Shown piece by piece: positions 16,582-23,837 of a stretch of 64,000 nt of DNA. The notes below the pieces were generated by a model. It was not told where the DNA came from. It saw nothing but the letters and a program-made list of their open reading frames with translations, and ran no database searches. This stretch comes from Nocardia stercoris (lineage in GTDB: Bacteria > Actinomycetota > Actinomycetes > Mycobacteriales > Mycobacteriaceae): the NCBI RefSeq assembly GCF_003696265.1, contig NZ_RFFH01000023.1, forward strand, positions 22,291 to 86,290. Reading direction: 5' to 3'. Numbering within the stretch: position 1 is the stretch's first letter; each line of letters starts with the position of its first letter. Made by a program: the position numbers and the translations under genes.

Positions 16582-17735
16582 GTCGTCGTGTAGCGGTGCT
16601 GGGCACCGGACAGACACATCACGTGACGAAACGCACCGACGTGTCGATGGCCGGCATGATCCGCGAGGCGATCGACCGCGCGCTGATCGATTCCGGGCTG
16701 ACCATGGCCGACATCGACGCCGTCGTGGTCGGTAAGGCGCCCGACCTCTTCGAGGGCGTCATGATGCCGGAGCTGTTCCTCGCCGACTCGATCGGCGCCA
16801 CCGGCAAGCCGATGCTGCGCGTGCACACCGCCGGTTCGGTCGGCGCGTCCACCGGTATCGTCGCCGCCAACATGGTGCAGGGCGGCGTGTACGGCCGCGT
16901 GCTGGCCGTGGCGTGGGAGAAGCAGTCGGAATCCAATGCCATGTGGGCACTGTCGAATCCGGTGCCGTTCACCATGCCGGTCGGCGCGGGCGCGGGCGGT
17001 TACTTCGCCCCGCACGTGCGGTCCTACATCCACAAGTCCGGTGCGCCCACGCACATCGGCGCCATGGTCGCGGTGAAGGACCGGCGCGCCGGTGCCCGCA
17101 ACCCGATGGCCCACCTGCATCAGCCCGACATCACCGTGGAATCGGTGATGAAGTCGCAGATGCTGTGGGACCCGATCCGGTTCGACGAGACCTGCCCGTC
17201 CTCCGACGGCGCCTGCGCCATCGTCCTCGGCGACGAGGACGCGGCGGCCAAGTCCCCCGGCCAGGTGGCCTGGGTGCACGCCACCGCGATGCGCACCGAG
17301 CCGCTGGCCTACTCCGGCCGCGACCAGGTGAGCCCGCAGGCCGGCCGGGACGCCGCCGCCGCGCTGTGGAAGCAGGCCGGGATCACCGACCCGTTCACCG
17401 AGATCGACGCGGCCGAGATCTACGTGCCGTTCTCGTGGTTCGAGCCGATGTGGCTGGAGAACCTCGGCTTCGCCGCGGAGCACGAGGGCTGGAAGCTCAC
17501 CGAGGCCGGGGAGACCGCTCCCGATGGCCGGCTGCCGGTGAACCCGTCGGGCGGCGTGCTGTGCTCGAACCCGATCGGCGCCTCCGGCATGATCCGGATC
17601 GCCGAGTCGGCCCGGCAGGTCATGGGCCGCGCCGAGGACCATCAGGTCGACGGTGCGCGCAAGGCCTTCGGGCACGCGTACGGCGGTGGGTCGCAGTACT
17701 TCTCGATGTGGGTCGTGGGGAGCGAGAAGCCGTGA
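16578..17735 (+). CDS. ltp3: Ltp3-type thiolase-fold lipid-transfer protein (Rv3523-like)
   Basis: The 385-residue thiolase-superfamily protein begins MSRRVAVLGTGQTHH. It has RVHTAGSVGASTGIVAANMV (about residues 77-96), FDETCPSSDGACAIVL near 200 and the C-terminal VNPSGGVLCSNPIGASGMIR. It corresponds to Rv3523, annotated Ltp3. The exact reaction in sterol side-chain breakdown is not settled, and an aldolase or acyl-transfer role together with the DUF35 protein and Ltp4 is inferred. ATG 16578 overlaps the stop of the small upstream cassette. The stop overlaps the next gene by GTGA. Confidence 0.86.
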   Translation: MSRRVAVLGTGQTHHVTKRTDVSMAGMIREAIDRALIDSGLTMADIDAVVVGKAPDLFEGVMMPELFLADSIGATGKPMLRVHTAGSVGASTGIVAANMVQGGVYGRVLAVAWEKQSESNAMWALSNPVPFTMPVGAGAGGYFAPHVRSYIHKSGAPTHIGAMVAVKDRRAGARNPMAHLHQPDITVESVMKSQMLWDPIRFDETCPSSDGACAIVLGDEDAAAKSPGQVAWVHATAMRTEPLAYSGRDQVSPQAGRDAAAALWKQAGITDPFTEIDAAEIYVPFSWFEPMWLENLGFAAEHEGWKLTEAGETAPDGRLPVNPSGGVLCSNPIGASGMIRIAESARQVMGRAEDHQVDGARKAFGHAYGGGSQYFSMWVVGSEKP

Positions 17736-18160
17736 GCGGCGAACATCCGGCCGTGGTGGCGGGACTCGCCTCGCAGCAGGCCGTGCGGGCGCGGAACAAG
17801 GACGCGTGGCTGGACCTGTTCGCCGCGGACGGCAAGGTCGAGGACCCGATCGGCCCCTCCCCCTTCGACCCGGAGGGTGTCGGCCATCAGGGCCGGGAGG
17901 CGATCGGCGCGTTCTGGGACAAGGCGATCGCGCCCACCACGGAGATCGAGTTCCTGTTCGGCGACAAGTTCGCCTGCGGGTCCGAGGTCGCCTTCACCGG
18001 GCTGATCCGGACCCACATGGGCGGTCAGCTGATCGACGCCGAGGGCGTGTTCACCTACAAGGTGGACGCCGACGGCAAGATCCTCGCGCTGCGCGCGTTC
18101 TGGGAACTGGAGCGGGCCATGGCCACGTTCCGGCCCGACGAAAAAGCGACCGTGGAATAG
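17732..18160 (+). CDS. SnoaL/NTF2-fold protein (ketosteroid-isomerase-like)
   Basis: The 142-residue protein has the cone-shaped NTF2-like fold: VRARNKDAWLDLFAADGKVEDPIG at the N-terminus, then HQGREAIGAFWDKAI and a C-terminal FTYKVDADGKILALRAFWELE. This fold includes delta5-3-ketosteroid isomerases and many binding proteins. GTG at 17732 overlaps the ltp3 stop, so it is translationally coupled to ltp3 and probably KstR-controlled from the box at 14418. An isomerase or hydratase-like role on a steroid intermediate is plausible but unproved; KsI active-site residues cannot be assigned with confidence. Confidence 0.8.
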   Translation: MSGEHPAVVAGLASQQAVRARNKDAWLDLFAADGKVEDPIGPSPFDPEGVGHQGREAIGAFWDKAIAPTTEIEFLFGDKFACGSEVAFTGLIRTHMGGQLIDAEGVFTYKVDADGKILALRAFWELERAMATFRPDEKATVE

Positions 18161-18173
18161 ATTCCACCGCAAC

Positions 18174-18212
18174 GAAATTCGCCGCCCTCGAAATTCGGGG
18201 GCGGCGATTTCC
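18174..18212 (+). terminator. Hairpin terminator after the ltp4-ltp3-SnoaL operon
   Basis: GAAATTCGCCGCCC pairs with GGGCGGCGATTTC (one-base bulge) 14 bp after the last stop codon of the operon. Confidence 0.6.
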
Positions 18213-18268
18213 GTTTCACCCGCCGGTCGAATTCGGCGCGGCGAAAACGACGGTGGGCGGACGAAGAC

Positions 18269-18309
18269 GTGCGAGAAGCCGCACCCTCGTGGGGAGCGGC
18301 TCCTCGCAC
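18269..18309. terminator. Second hairpin in the ltp/cyp125 convergent intergenic region
   Basis: GTGCGAG...GCCGC pairs with GCGGC...CTCGCAC with small internal bulges. It lies in a 290-bp gene-free stretch between two convergent operons and probably serves as a bidirectional terminator for cyp125 and the plus-strand operon. The rest of the stretch is GC-rich with no other feature that I can support. Confidence 0.45.
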
Positions 18310-18452
18310 GGATTTTCGCCGGGCACACCGGTTCTCGCGTGTGCCACGAACTTTCAGCGTCGGCGGCGGCCGGCGCGGCGCACGGCGGTCGGACTCGCCG
18401 ACCGGCGCACCGGCCCGGCGCGCACCACGCTGGGGCCTGCGTCAGGTAGTGA

Positions 18453-19724
18453 CTAGTGCTTGACCGGGCAGCCGTTGCCGGTGAAGTCCATCGGGTATTC
18501 CTTGATGGCGTTCAGCCAGCCGGACTGCAGCCGGCGCGGGTCGCCGATCGCGGTGATGTTCGGCAGGTGGTCGGCGATCGCGTTGAAGATCAGGTCGATC
18601 TCCATGCGGGCCAGGTTGGCGCCGATGCAGTAGTGCGCGCCGGTGCCGCCGAAGGACAGGTGCGGGTTCGGGTCACGCAGGATGTCGAACTTCAGCGGGT
18701 CGGTGAACACGTCCTCGTCGAAGTTGGCGGCGCGGTAGTTCATGACCACCCGGTCGCCCTTCTTGATCTGCACACCACCGACCTCGGTGTCCTCCAAGGC
18801 GGTGCGCTGGAAGGCGCTCACCGGGGTGGCCCAGCGGATGATCTCGTCGGCGGCGGTCTTGGGGCGCTGCTCCTTGTAGATCTCCCACTGGTCGGGGTGC
18901 TCCATGAAGGCCATCATGCCCTGGGTGATGGCGTTGCGCGTGGTCTCGTTGCCGGCCACGGCCAGCAGGATCACGAAGAAGCCGAACTCCTCCGAGGTCA
19001 GCGATTCACCGTTGACGTCGGCGTTGACCAGCGCGGTGGCGATGTCGGTCTCCGGGTTGGCCTTGCGGGCCTCGGCCATCTGGTACGCGTAGCCGAGGAT
19101 CTCGGTGGTGGCGACCAGCGGGTCGGCGGTGCTGTCCGGGTCGTCGTAACCGGTCATGTCGTTGGACCACTGGAAGAGCTTGCCGCGGTCTTCCTGCGGC
19201 ACACCGATCAGCGCGGCGATGGCCTGCAGCGGCAGCTCGGCCGCGACGTTGGTGACGAAGTCGCCGTGGCCGGCCTCCTTGGCGGCGGCCACGATGGACT
19301 CGGCGCGCTCGAGCAGCTCGGCGCGCAGACCGTTGACCACGCGGGGTGTGAAGCCCTTCGAGATCAGCTTGCGCAGCACGGTGTGCTCCGGGGCGTCCTT
19401 GTTGAGCATCAGGATGCGCTGCATGTCGATCTGCTCGCGCTGGATGTCGTCCTGGAACCGCGGGATGGCGGTGTTCTCGTGACTCGAGAAGATCTCGCTG
19501 CGCAGCGAGACGTCCTTGACATCGGCGTGCTTCGTGATCAGCCAGAAGCCGCCGTCGTGGAAGCCGCCGGACGTACCGGACTGGGCGTTCCACCAGACCG
19601 GGGACTGCCGGCGGATCTTGGCCAACTCTTCTACCGGGATCCCCTCGCGCCACATGACGGGGTCGGTCGAATCGAAGCCGTCCGGCAAGCCGTCGATCGG
19701 ACATGAGGCATGGACTTGAGCCAC
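18453..19724 (-). CDS. cyp125: Cyp125, steroid C26/C27-monooxygenase (cytochrome P450)
   Basis: The 423-residue P450 has I-helix motif AGNETTRN, the ExxR in the K helix (ADEIIRWATP) and the heme-binding FGGTGAHYCIGANLA with axial Cys366. Length and motifs match CYP125A1 (Rv3545c), which oxidises the terminal methyl of the cholesterol side chain to the acid that FadD19 activates. It needs a ferredoxin, and FdxD in this window is a candidate. It is divergent from fadA5, with KstR-type boxes in the shared promoter. The short N-terminus without a membrane helix is normal for the family. Confidence 0.93.
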   Translation of the reverse strand: MAQVHASCPIDGLPDGFDSTDPVMWREGIPVEELAKIRRQSPVWWNAQSGTSGGFHDGGFWLITKHADVKDVSLRSEIFSSHENTAIPRFQDDIQREQIDMQRILMLNKDAPEHTVLRKLISKGFTPRVVNGLRAELLERAESIVAAAKEAGHGDFVTNVAAELPLQAIAALIGVPQEDRGKLFQWSNDMTGYDDPDSTADPLVATTEILGYAYQMAEARKANPETDIATALVNADVNGESLTSEEFGFFVILLAVAGNETTRNAITQGMMAFMEHPDQWEIYKEQRPKTAADEIIRWATPVSAFQRTALEDTEVGGVQIKKGDRVVMNYRAANFDEDVFTDPLKFDILRDPNPHLSFGGTGAHYCIGANLARMEIDLIFNAIADHLPNITAIGDPRRLQSGWLNAIKEYPMDFTGNGCPVKH

Positions 19725-19744
19725 GGAAGCTCCCTTCGAAAAAC

Positions 19745-19758
19745 TGGAACACGTTCTA
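19745..19758. promoter_or_regulatory. KstR-type operator in the cyp125/fadA5 divergent promoter
   Basis: TGGAACACGTTCTA matches TnnAACnnGTTnnA exactly, 20 bp upstream of the cyp125 ATG. Confidence 0.8.
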
Positions 19759-19821
19759 CACTTATTGAAGCACGGGCGGGGCTGCCAGTGAAGAGTATGG
19801 CCATCTACCGCCCGTGACAGG

Positions 19822-19835
19822 GAGAACTTGTTTCA
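19822..19835. promoter_or_regulatory. Second KstR-type operator, proximal to fadA5
   Basis: GAGAACTTGTTTCA matches the consensus except for the first base. It ends 15 bp before the fadA5 ATG, next to its AAGGAG ribosome-binding site. Confidence 0.55.
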
Positions 19836-19850
19836 ATTCTAAGGAGAATC

Positions 19851-20996
19851 ATGGGTACACCGGTCATCGTCGAGGCCGTCCGCACACCCATCGCCAAGCG
19901 AAACGGCTGGCTGTCGGGTCTGCACGCGGCCGAGCTGCTCGGTCTCGCCCAGCGCGGCGTGCTCGAGCGGGCCGAGCTCGACCCCGCCCTGGTCGAGCAG
20001 GTCATCGGCGGCTGCGTCACCCAGGCCGGCGAGCAGTCCAACAACGTCGCCCGGACCGCGTGGCTGCACGCGGGCCTGCCGTGGCAGACCGCGGCGAGCA
20101 CCATCGACACCCAGTGCGGTTCGGCCCAGCAGGCCACCCACCTGATCGCGGGCCTGATCAACATCGGCGCCATCGAGGTCGGCATGTCCTGCGGCGTGGA
20201 ACTGATGAGCCACGTGCCGCTGGGCGCCAACCTCAACCCCGAGGTGGCCGGCCCGCGCCGCCCGGCCAGCTGGAAGATCGACCTGCCCGACCAGTTCGGT
20301 GCCGCCGAGCGGATCGCGAAGCGGCGCGGCCTGACCCGCACCGACCTGGACCAGTTCGGTGTCGAGTCCCAGGCCAAGGCCGCGGCCGCGTGGGCCGAGG
20401 GCCGCTTCGACCGCGAAATCATCCCGGTGAAGGCCGAATTCGAGGGCCAGATCATGGACGTCACCCGCGACCAGGGTCTGCGCGAGACCACGCTCGAGGG
20501 CCTGGCGAAGCTGCGCTCGGTCGCCGAGGGCGGATTGCACACGGCCGGAACGTCTTCGCAGATCTCCGACGGTGCCGCCGCGGTACTGCTGATGGACTCC
20601 GAGGTCGCCGAGCGCAACGGCCTGCGCCCGCGGGCGCGCATCGTCGCGCAGTGCGTGGTCGGCGCCGAGCCGGAATTCCACCTCGACGGCCCGGTCCAGG
20701 CGACCACCCGCTTGCTGGAGAAGACCGGAATGAGCATGTCGGACATCGACATCTTCGAGATCAACGAGGCATTCGCGGCAGTTCCCTTGTCCTGGGCCAA
20801 GGTTCACAACCCGGACATGAGCCGGGTGAATGTGAACGGTGGCGCAATCGCACTCGGACATCCGGTCGGCAGCACCGGCGCGCGGCTTATCACCACCGCC
20901 CTGCACGAACTCGAGCGTTCCGACAAATCGGTCGGAATGATCCTCATGTGCGCCGGTGGCGCACTTGCGACCGGCACCGTGATCGAGCGGATGTAA
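19851..20996 (+). CDS. fadA5: FadA5, steroid side-chain beta-ketoacyl-CoA thiolase
   Basis: The 381-residue thiolase has nucleophilic Cys89 in TQCGSAQQ, EINEAFAAVP, the histidine motif GGAIALGHPVG and the acid/base cysteine motif near the C-terminus (MCAGGALATG). It matches Rv3546, which thiolytically releases acetyl-CoA from the 3-oxo steroid side-chain CoA esters. ATG 19851 is preceded by AAGGAG at good spacing. Divergence from cyp125 is the same as in mycobacteria. The following 357 bp up to the EspR-like gene contain no pathway gene. Confidence 0.93.
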   Translation: MGTPVIVEAVRTPIAKRNGWLSGLHAAELLGLAQRGVLERAELDPALVEQVIGGCVTQAGEQSNNVARTAWLHAGLPWQTAASTIDTQCGSAQQATHLIAGLINIGAIEVGMSCGVELMSHVPLGANLNPEVAGPRRPASWKIDLPDQFGAAERIAKRRGLTRTDLDQFGVESQAKAAAAWAEGRFDREIIPVKAEFEGQIMDVTRDQGLRETTLEGLAKLRSVAEGGLHTAGTSSQISDGAAAVLLMDSEVAERNGLRPRARIVAQCVVGAEPEFHLDGPVQATTRLLEKTGMSMSDIDIFEINEAFAAVPLSWAKVHNPDMSRVNVNGGAIALGHPVGSTGARLITTALHELERSDKSVGMILMCAGGALATGTVIERM

Positions 20997-21353
20997 GTAC
21001 ATCTGAGTTTACGGCCGAGTTGAACATTCATCTCACTGCTGTTCGGAAGTGGCGTACGACACACAATGTCGTGTACAGATGACTTCTCACCGGGTCAGCT
21101 ACCTTCAAGTTACTGCCGGTTTGAACCCGTACGCCCTTCCGACAAGCTAGAATCCGGTGTGACGTAGGTGTACCAGCGGTCATCACGGTGACCCGCAAAC
21201 GTCACATCGGTCACAGGGACTCGGACGTGTCGACCGGAGGCAGTTAGGAAATTGCGAAACAGGCGTAGGTTTTCAGTTACTTAGCCGCTAATATCAATGA
21301 TACGTATCCGAGATAACGTCTGTAGTACAGCGAAGGGAATTGGGCGGCTCACA
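20997..21353 (+). other. Gene-free upstream region of the EspR-like regulator
   Basis: The 357 bp hold no ORF that I can support. They contain a small palindrome at the fadA5 stop (GATGTA/TACATC, 20990-21003), a short inverted repeat ACGACA/TGTCGT near 21055-21071, and GGTCA/TGACC repeats around 21178-21194. The stretch from about 21245 is AT-rich for this genome and probably carries the promoter of the regulator. Confidence 0.4.
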
Positions 21354-21770
21354 ATGGCTGATTTTGCGGCGCGGCTGAACAAGCTGTTCGAAACGGTGCA
21401 TCCCCCCGGGCGGAAGCCGCACACCAACGCCGAGGTCGCAGCTGCGCTGACGGCCTCCGGTCATCCGATCTCCAAACCGTATCTCTCGCAGTTGCGGTCG
21501 GGACAGCGGACGAATCCGTCCGACGAGACGGTGGCCGCTCTGGCGAAGTTCTTCAAGGTCAAGCCTGACTACTTCTTCAACGACATCTACGCGGCCAAGA
21601 TCGATCACGATCTCGAGCTGCTGTCCCAGCTGCAGGGCTACGGACTGCGTCGGTTGTCGAGTCGGGCGTTCGATCTGTCGGAGGAATCGCAGAACCTCCT
21701 CACCTCGATGGCCGAGAAGCTGCGGGCGAGCGAGGGGCTGCCCGAGATCCCGCCGGACGGAACCGAATAG
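21354..21770 (+). CDS. EspR-like helix-turn-helix nucleoid-associated regulator
   Basis: The 138-residue protein starts MADFAARLNKLFETVHPPGR. Its XRE-type HTH ends in PYLSQLRSGQRTNPS (about 42-56), followed by AALAKFFKVKPDYFF and a helical dimerisation tail. The arrangement and many residues match mycobacterial EspR (Rv3849), a dimeric regulator of ESX-1 and cell-wall genes. I chose ATG 21354 because the family begins here; an upstream in-frame start (21297) adds 19 residues unlike EspR. It points towards the membrane-protein/peptidase genes, which are on the other strand. Its targets in this organism are unknown. Confidence 0.82.
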   Translation: MADFAARLNKLFETVHPPGRKPHTNAEVAAALTASGHPISKPYLSQLRSGQRTNPSDETVAALAKFFKVKPDYFFNDIYAAKIDHDLELLSQLQGYGLRRLSSRAFDLSEESQNLLTSMAEKLRASEGLPEIPPDGTE

Positions 21771-21790
21771 CAGGGGCGCGAGGGGGTACG

Positions 21791-21816
21791 TGGTGCGGTC
21801 ACTCGGGACCGCACCA
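21791..21816 (+). terminator. Intrinsic terminator after the EspR-like gene
   Basis: TGGTGCGGTC and GACCGCACCA form a perfect 10-bp stem with a six-base loop followed by TCTTTCG, 20 bp after the stop codon. Confidence 0.7.
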
Positions 21817-22029
21817 TCTTTCGTATCCGGGCGTGGAGCGAGCCGACCGTAGGGCCGCGGCCGAGTAGGGGGCTGGGGCGGTTCGATCCTCGTCACCGCC
21901 CGTTCGTGCGCCGGCAATGCTCGGTTCACGCTTCGATGACACATCATGACCCGGGCCACAATTCGCCCGAATCGGGCGAACGCCCGGCAGATGTGACCCA
22001 GCGCGCACCAGAATGCCCGCGCAGTCGCG

Positions 22030-23055
22030 TCACCGACCCGCCGCGGCTCGAGCCGGCTCGGATGCCCGGCACACCTCGAACTCCCGCGCGATCGCCTGCA
22101 CCCAGCCGCGCGGACTCACGCCCTCGGGCGGTGAGATCCACCGGGCGTCGATCACCAGCTCACCGAGCGGATTGTGCGCCCACCGCGCCACCCGGTTCGC
22201 CCGCTCCGGCACCGACTCCGGCGGCACACCGGCCGCGGCCAGCTCCACACCGCCACCGGACTGCAGATACAGCGCGTCCATGATCTGCGCGATCTGATCC
22301 GACGCCTTCAGCTGCGTCGCGGTACCACCCGACTCGTGGGCCATCACCTCGGGGAACCGTTCCAGCATGGTCTTGTGCAGGCCACGAATTCGCCGCAGCA
22401 GCAGGCGGGCCCGCACCCACAGCTCGATCACGATCCACACCGCGCCGAGCGCGATCAGCAGCGCCGCCACCTGCCACACCGGCCAGAACCAGCCCGGATC
22501 CGCAGGCCGAGCCTGCTCCTCCCCCACCAGGATTTGCCGGATCGAGGCCACCGCCAGCCCGGCCACCACCACGGTCCCGGTGGTGTAGAGCGCGATCCCG
22601 CGGCCCAGTGCGGTCCAATCCAGGTGGCGCGCACCAGTGATCGCGATGAACACACAGCTGAAAGCCACCATCACCCAGCCGAAGATCAGTGACCAGGCCA
22701 TGGTCACCAGGATCGCGGTCAGACCGGTGCCGTAGATCAGCCGCGCGATCTGGCCGAGATTGCGGCGCGACACGATCGGCCAGGCCGCCGCGGCGACCAC
22801 CGAGGTGGCCGTACCGAACAGCACCCACGCCGAGGTGACCACCCGGTCGGCGACCATCACGCCGCCGATTCCCTTGCCGTACAGGTGATCCACGGCCAGG
22901 CCGACCTCCGGGATAGCGACCGTCGCCGCGGTGGCCACGGCCGCCACCGCCACCACGATGGCGGTGCGGGCAGTGGTCGCCGGTTTGACCAGGACCCGGC
23001 CGACGCGCGCGCCGGCCGCCATCCAGATCACCAGTGCGACAAGCCAGAAGGTCAC
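22030..23055 (-). CDS. Polytopic membrane protein resembling DUF6545/MAB_1171c-type proteins
   Basis: The 341-residue protein has about seven hydrophobic segments in the first 215 residues, for example MTFWLVALVIWMAA, TAILVTMAWSLIFGWVMVAF and VWQVAALLIALGAVWIVIEL. A basic hinge (RARLLLRRIRGLHKTMLERF) and a cytoplasmic C-terminal domain of about 120 residues follow. The topology and the place directly downstream of an ImmA/IrrE-type peptidase gene recall the MAB_1171c-like membrane proteins of actinobacteria, often mislabelled transporters. No transport motif is visible. Function unknown. It lies 85 bp after the peptidase gene on the same strand and is probably co-transcribed. Confidence 0.75.
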   Translation of the reverse strand: MTFWLVALVIWMAAGARVGRVLVKPATTARTAIVVAVAAVATAATVAIPEVGLAVDHLYGKGIGGVMVADRVVTSAWVLFGTATSVVAAAAWPIVSRRNLGQIARLIYGTGLTAILVTMAWSLIFGWVMVAFSCVFIAITGARHLDWTALGRGIALYTTGTVVVAGLAVASIRQILVGEEQARPADPGWFWPVWQVAALLIALGAVWIVIELWVRARLLLRRIRGLHKTMLERFPEVMAHESGGTATQLKASDQIAQIMDALYLQSGGGVELAAAGVPPESVPERANRVARWAHNPLGELVIDARWISPPEGVSPRGWVQAIAREFEVCRASEPARAAAGR

Positions 23056-23140
23056 GGCAGTGCTTCCTCTCTCTGTCTTCCCACCGGCGCCGCTTCGACC
23101 GCGGGTGCCGCCGCCACGCGTGCCCCCAACCCGTGGGACA

Positions 23141-23653
23141 TCATCCGAGCGCTTCGTCGAATCGCAGCACCGAGACTCCGGCGCCCCGGCTGTGGAACAC
23201 CCGCAGGCGGGTCATCAGCATGCTGGCGAACGTCTCCGCCTCCCACTCAGCGCGTTCGTCCTCTCCGAGATCCACGATCTGCTGGTGCGAACGCTGGCTG
23301 AGCATGTAGGCGATCAGATCGTCACTGGCCTCGAGCACCACGTCGGCCGCCGCCTCGCCGGGATGGTCGAAGACGATGTGGCCCAGCTCGTGCGCCAGCG
23401 TGTGCTCGCGCGACGGCAGCGCCTGCGCGAGCACGATCACATCCTTCTCCGGATAACTGCGGCGCTGACCGCACACGCCGGGACCCAGCTGGGCACTGGC
23501 GATCTCGATCGGCCGTCGCCGCTCCGCGGAGATCGCGAGCACCACCTCGTCGAGCGTGGTGGCGTCGAAATCACCGGCCACGGCGCAGACCGCGTCGACC
23601 GCGGCGGCGACCCTGCGGTACGACCGGTGACCCTGAATCCTGCTCTCGGTCAT
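23141..23653 (-). CDS. ImmA/IrrE-family (DUF955) zinc metallopeptidase
   Basis: The 170-residue protein has the zinc motif HELGH at about 88-92 in TLAHELGHIVFDHPGE and a downstream WEAETFASMLMTR, whose glutamate probably supplies the third ligand. ImmA/IrrE peptidases cleave XRE-type repressors or anchor stress signalling; actinobacterial members are often next to such regulators. ATG 23653 has a strong CAGGAGG seven bases upstream, so I prefer it to the longer frame starting at 23920, whose first 89 residues are encoded by tandem repeats. The nearest XRE-type protein is the EspR-like regulator about 1.4 kb away, which could be a partner or substrate, but this is inference. Confidence 0.82.
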   Translation of the reverse strand: MTESRIQGHRSYRRVAAAVDAVCAVAGDFDATTLDEVVLAISAERRRPIEIASAQLGPGVCGQRRSYPEKDVIVLAQALPSREHTLAHELGHIVFDHPGEAAADVVLEASDDLIAYMLSQRSHQQIVDLGEDERAEWEAETFASMLMTRLRVFHSRGAGVSVLRFDEALG

Positions 23654-23705
23654 CGTCGCCTCCTGCCTACGGTGCGCTGCTGCGAGCCCGGTCTCGTCGA
23701 ACGCG

Positions 23706-23821
23706 GCCGAATCTGCCGGGACCGTGCCGAACCCGGGCTCCGCCGCTCGACGCGCAGCCGAATTGCCCTGCACAGTGCCGAACCTGGCATCCGCCGCTCG
23801 ACACGCAGCCGAATCGCCTCG
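23706..23821. repeat. 51-bp tandem repeat upstream of the ImmA/IrrE-type gene
   Basis: Units 23706-23756 and 23757-23807 are two close copies of 51 bp, each beginning GCCGAAT and ending with CGCCGCTCGAC(A/G)CGCA. A third copy starts at 23808 and fades. The unit length is a multiple of three, so the minus-strand frame stays open and repeats a 17-residue motif (ARFGTVQGNSA / PGFGTVPADSA). Confidence 0.7.
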
Positions 23822-23837
23822 GCCGATCTCATCCGCC

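Noticed and set aside
21178..21225. CRP-like site before the EspR-like gene (GTGACCCGCAAACGTCAC)
   Set aside because: The half-sites are ten bases apart instead of six, so it does not fit the CRP spacing.
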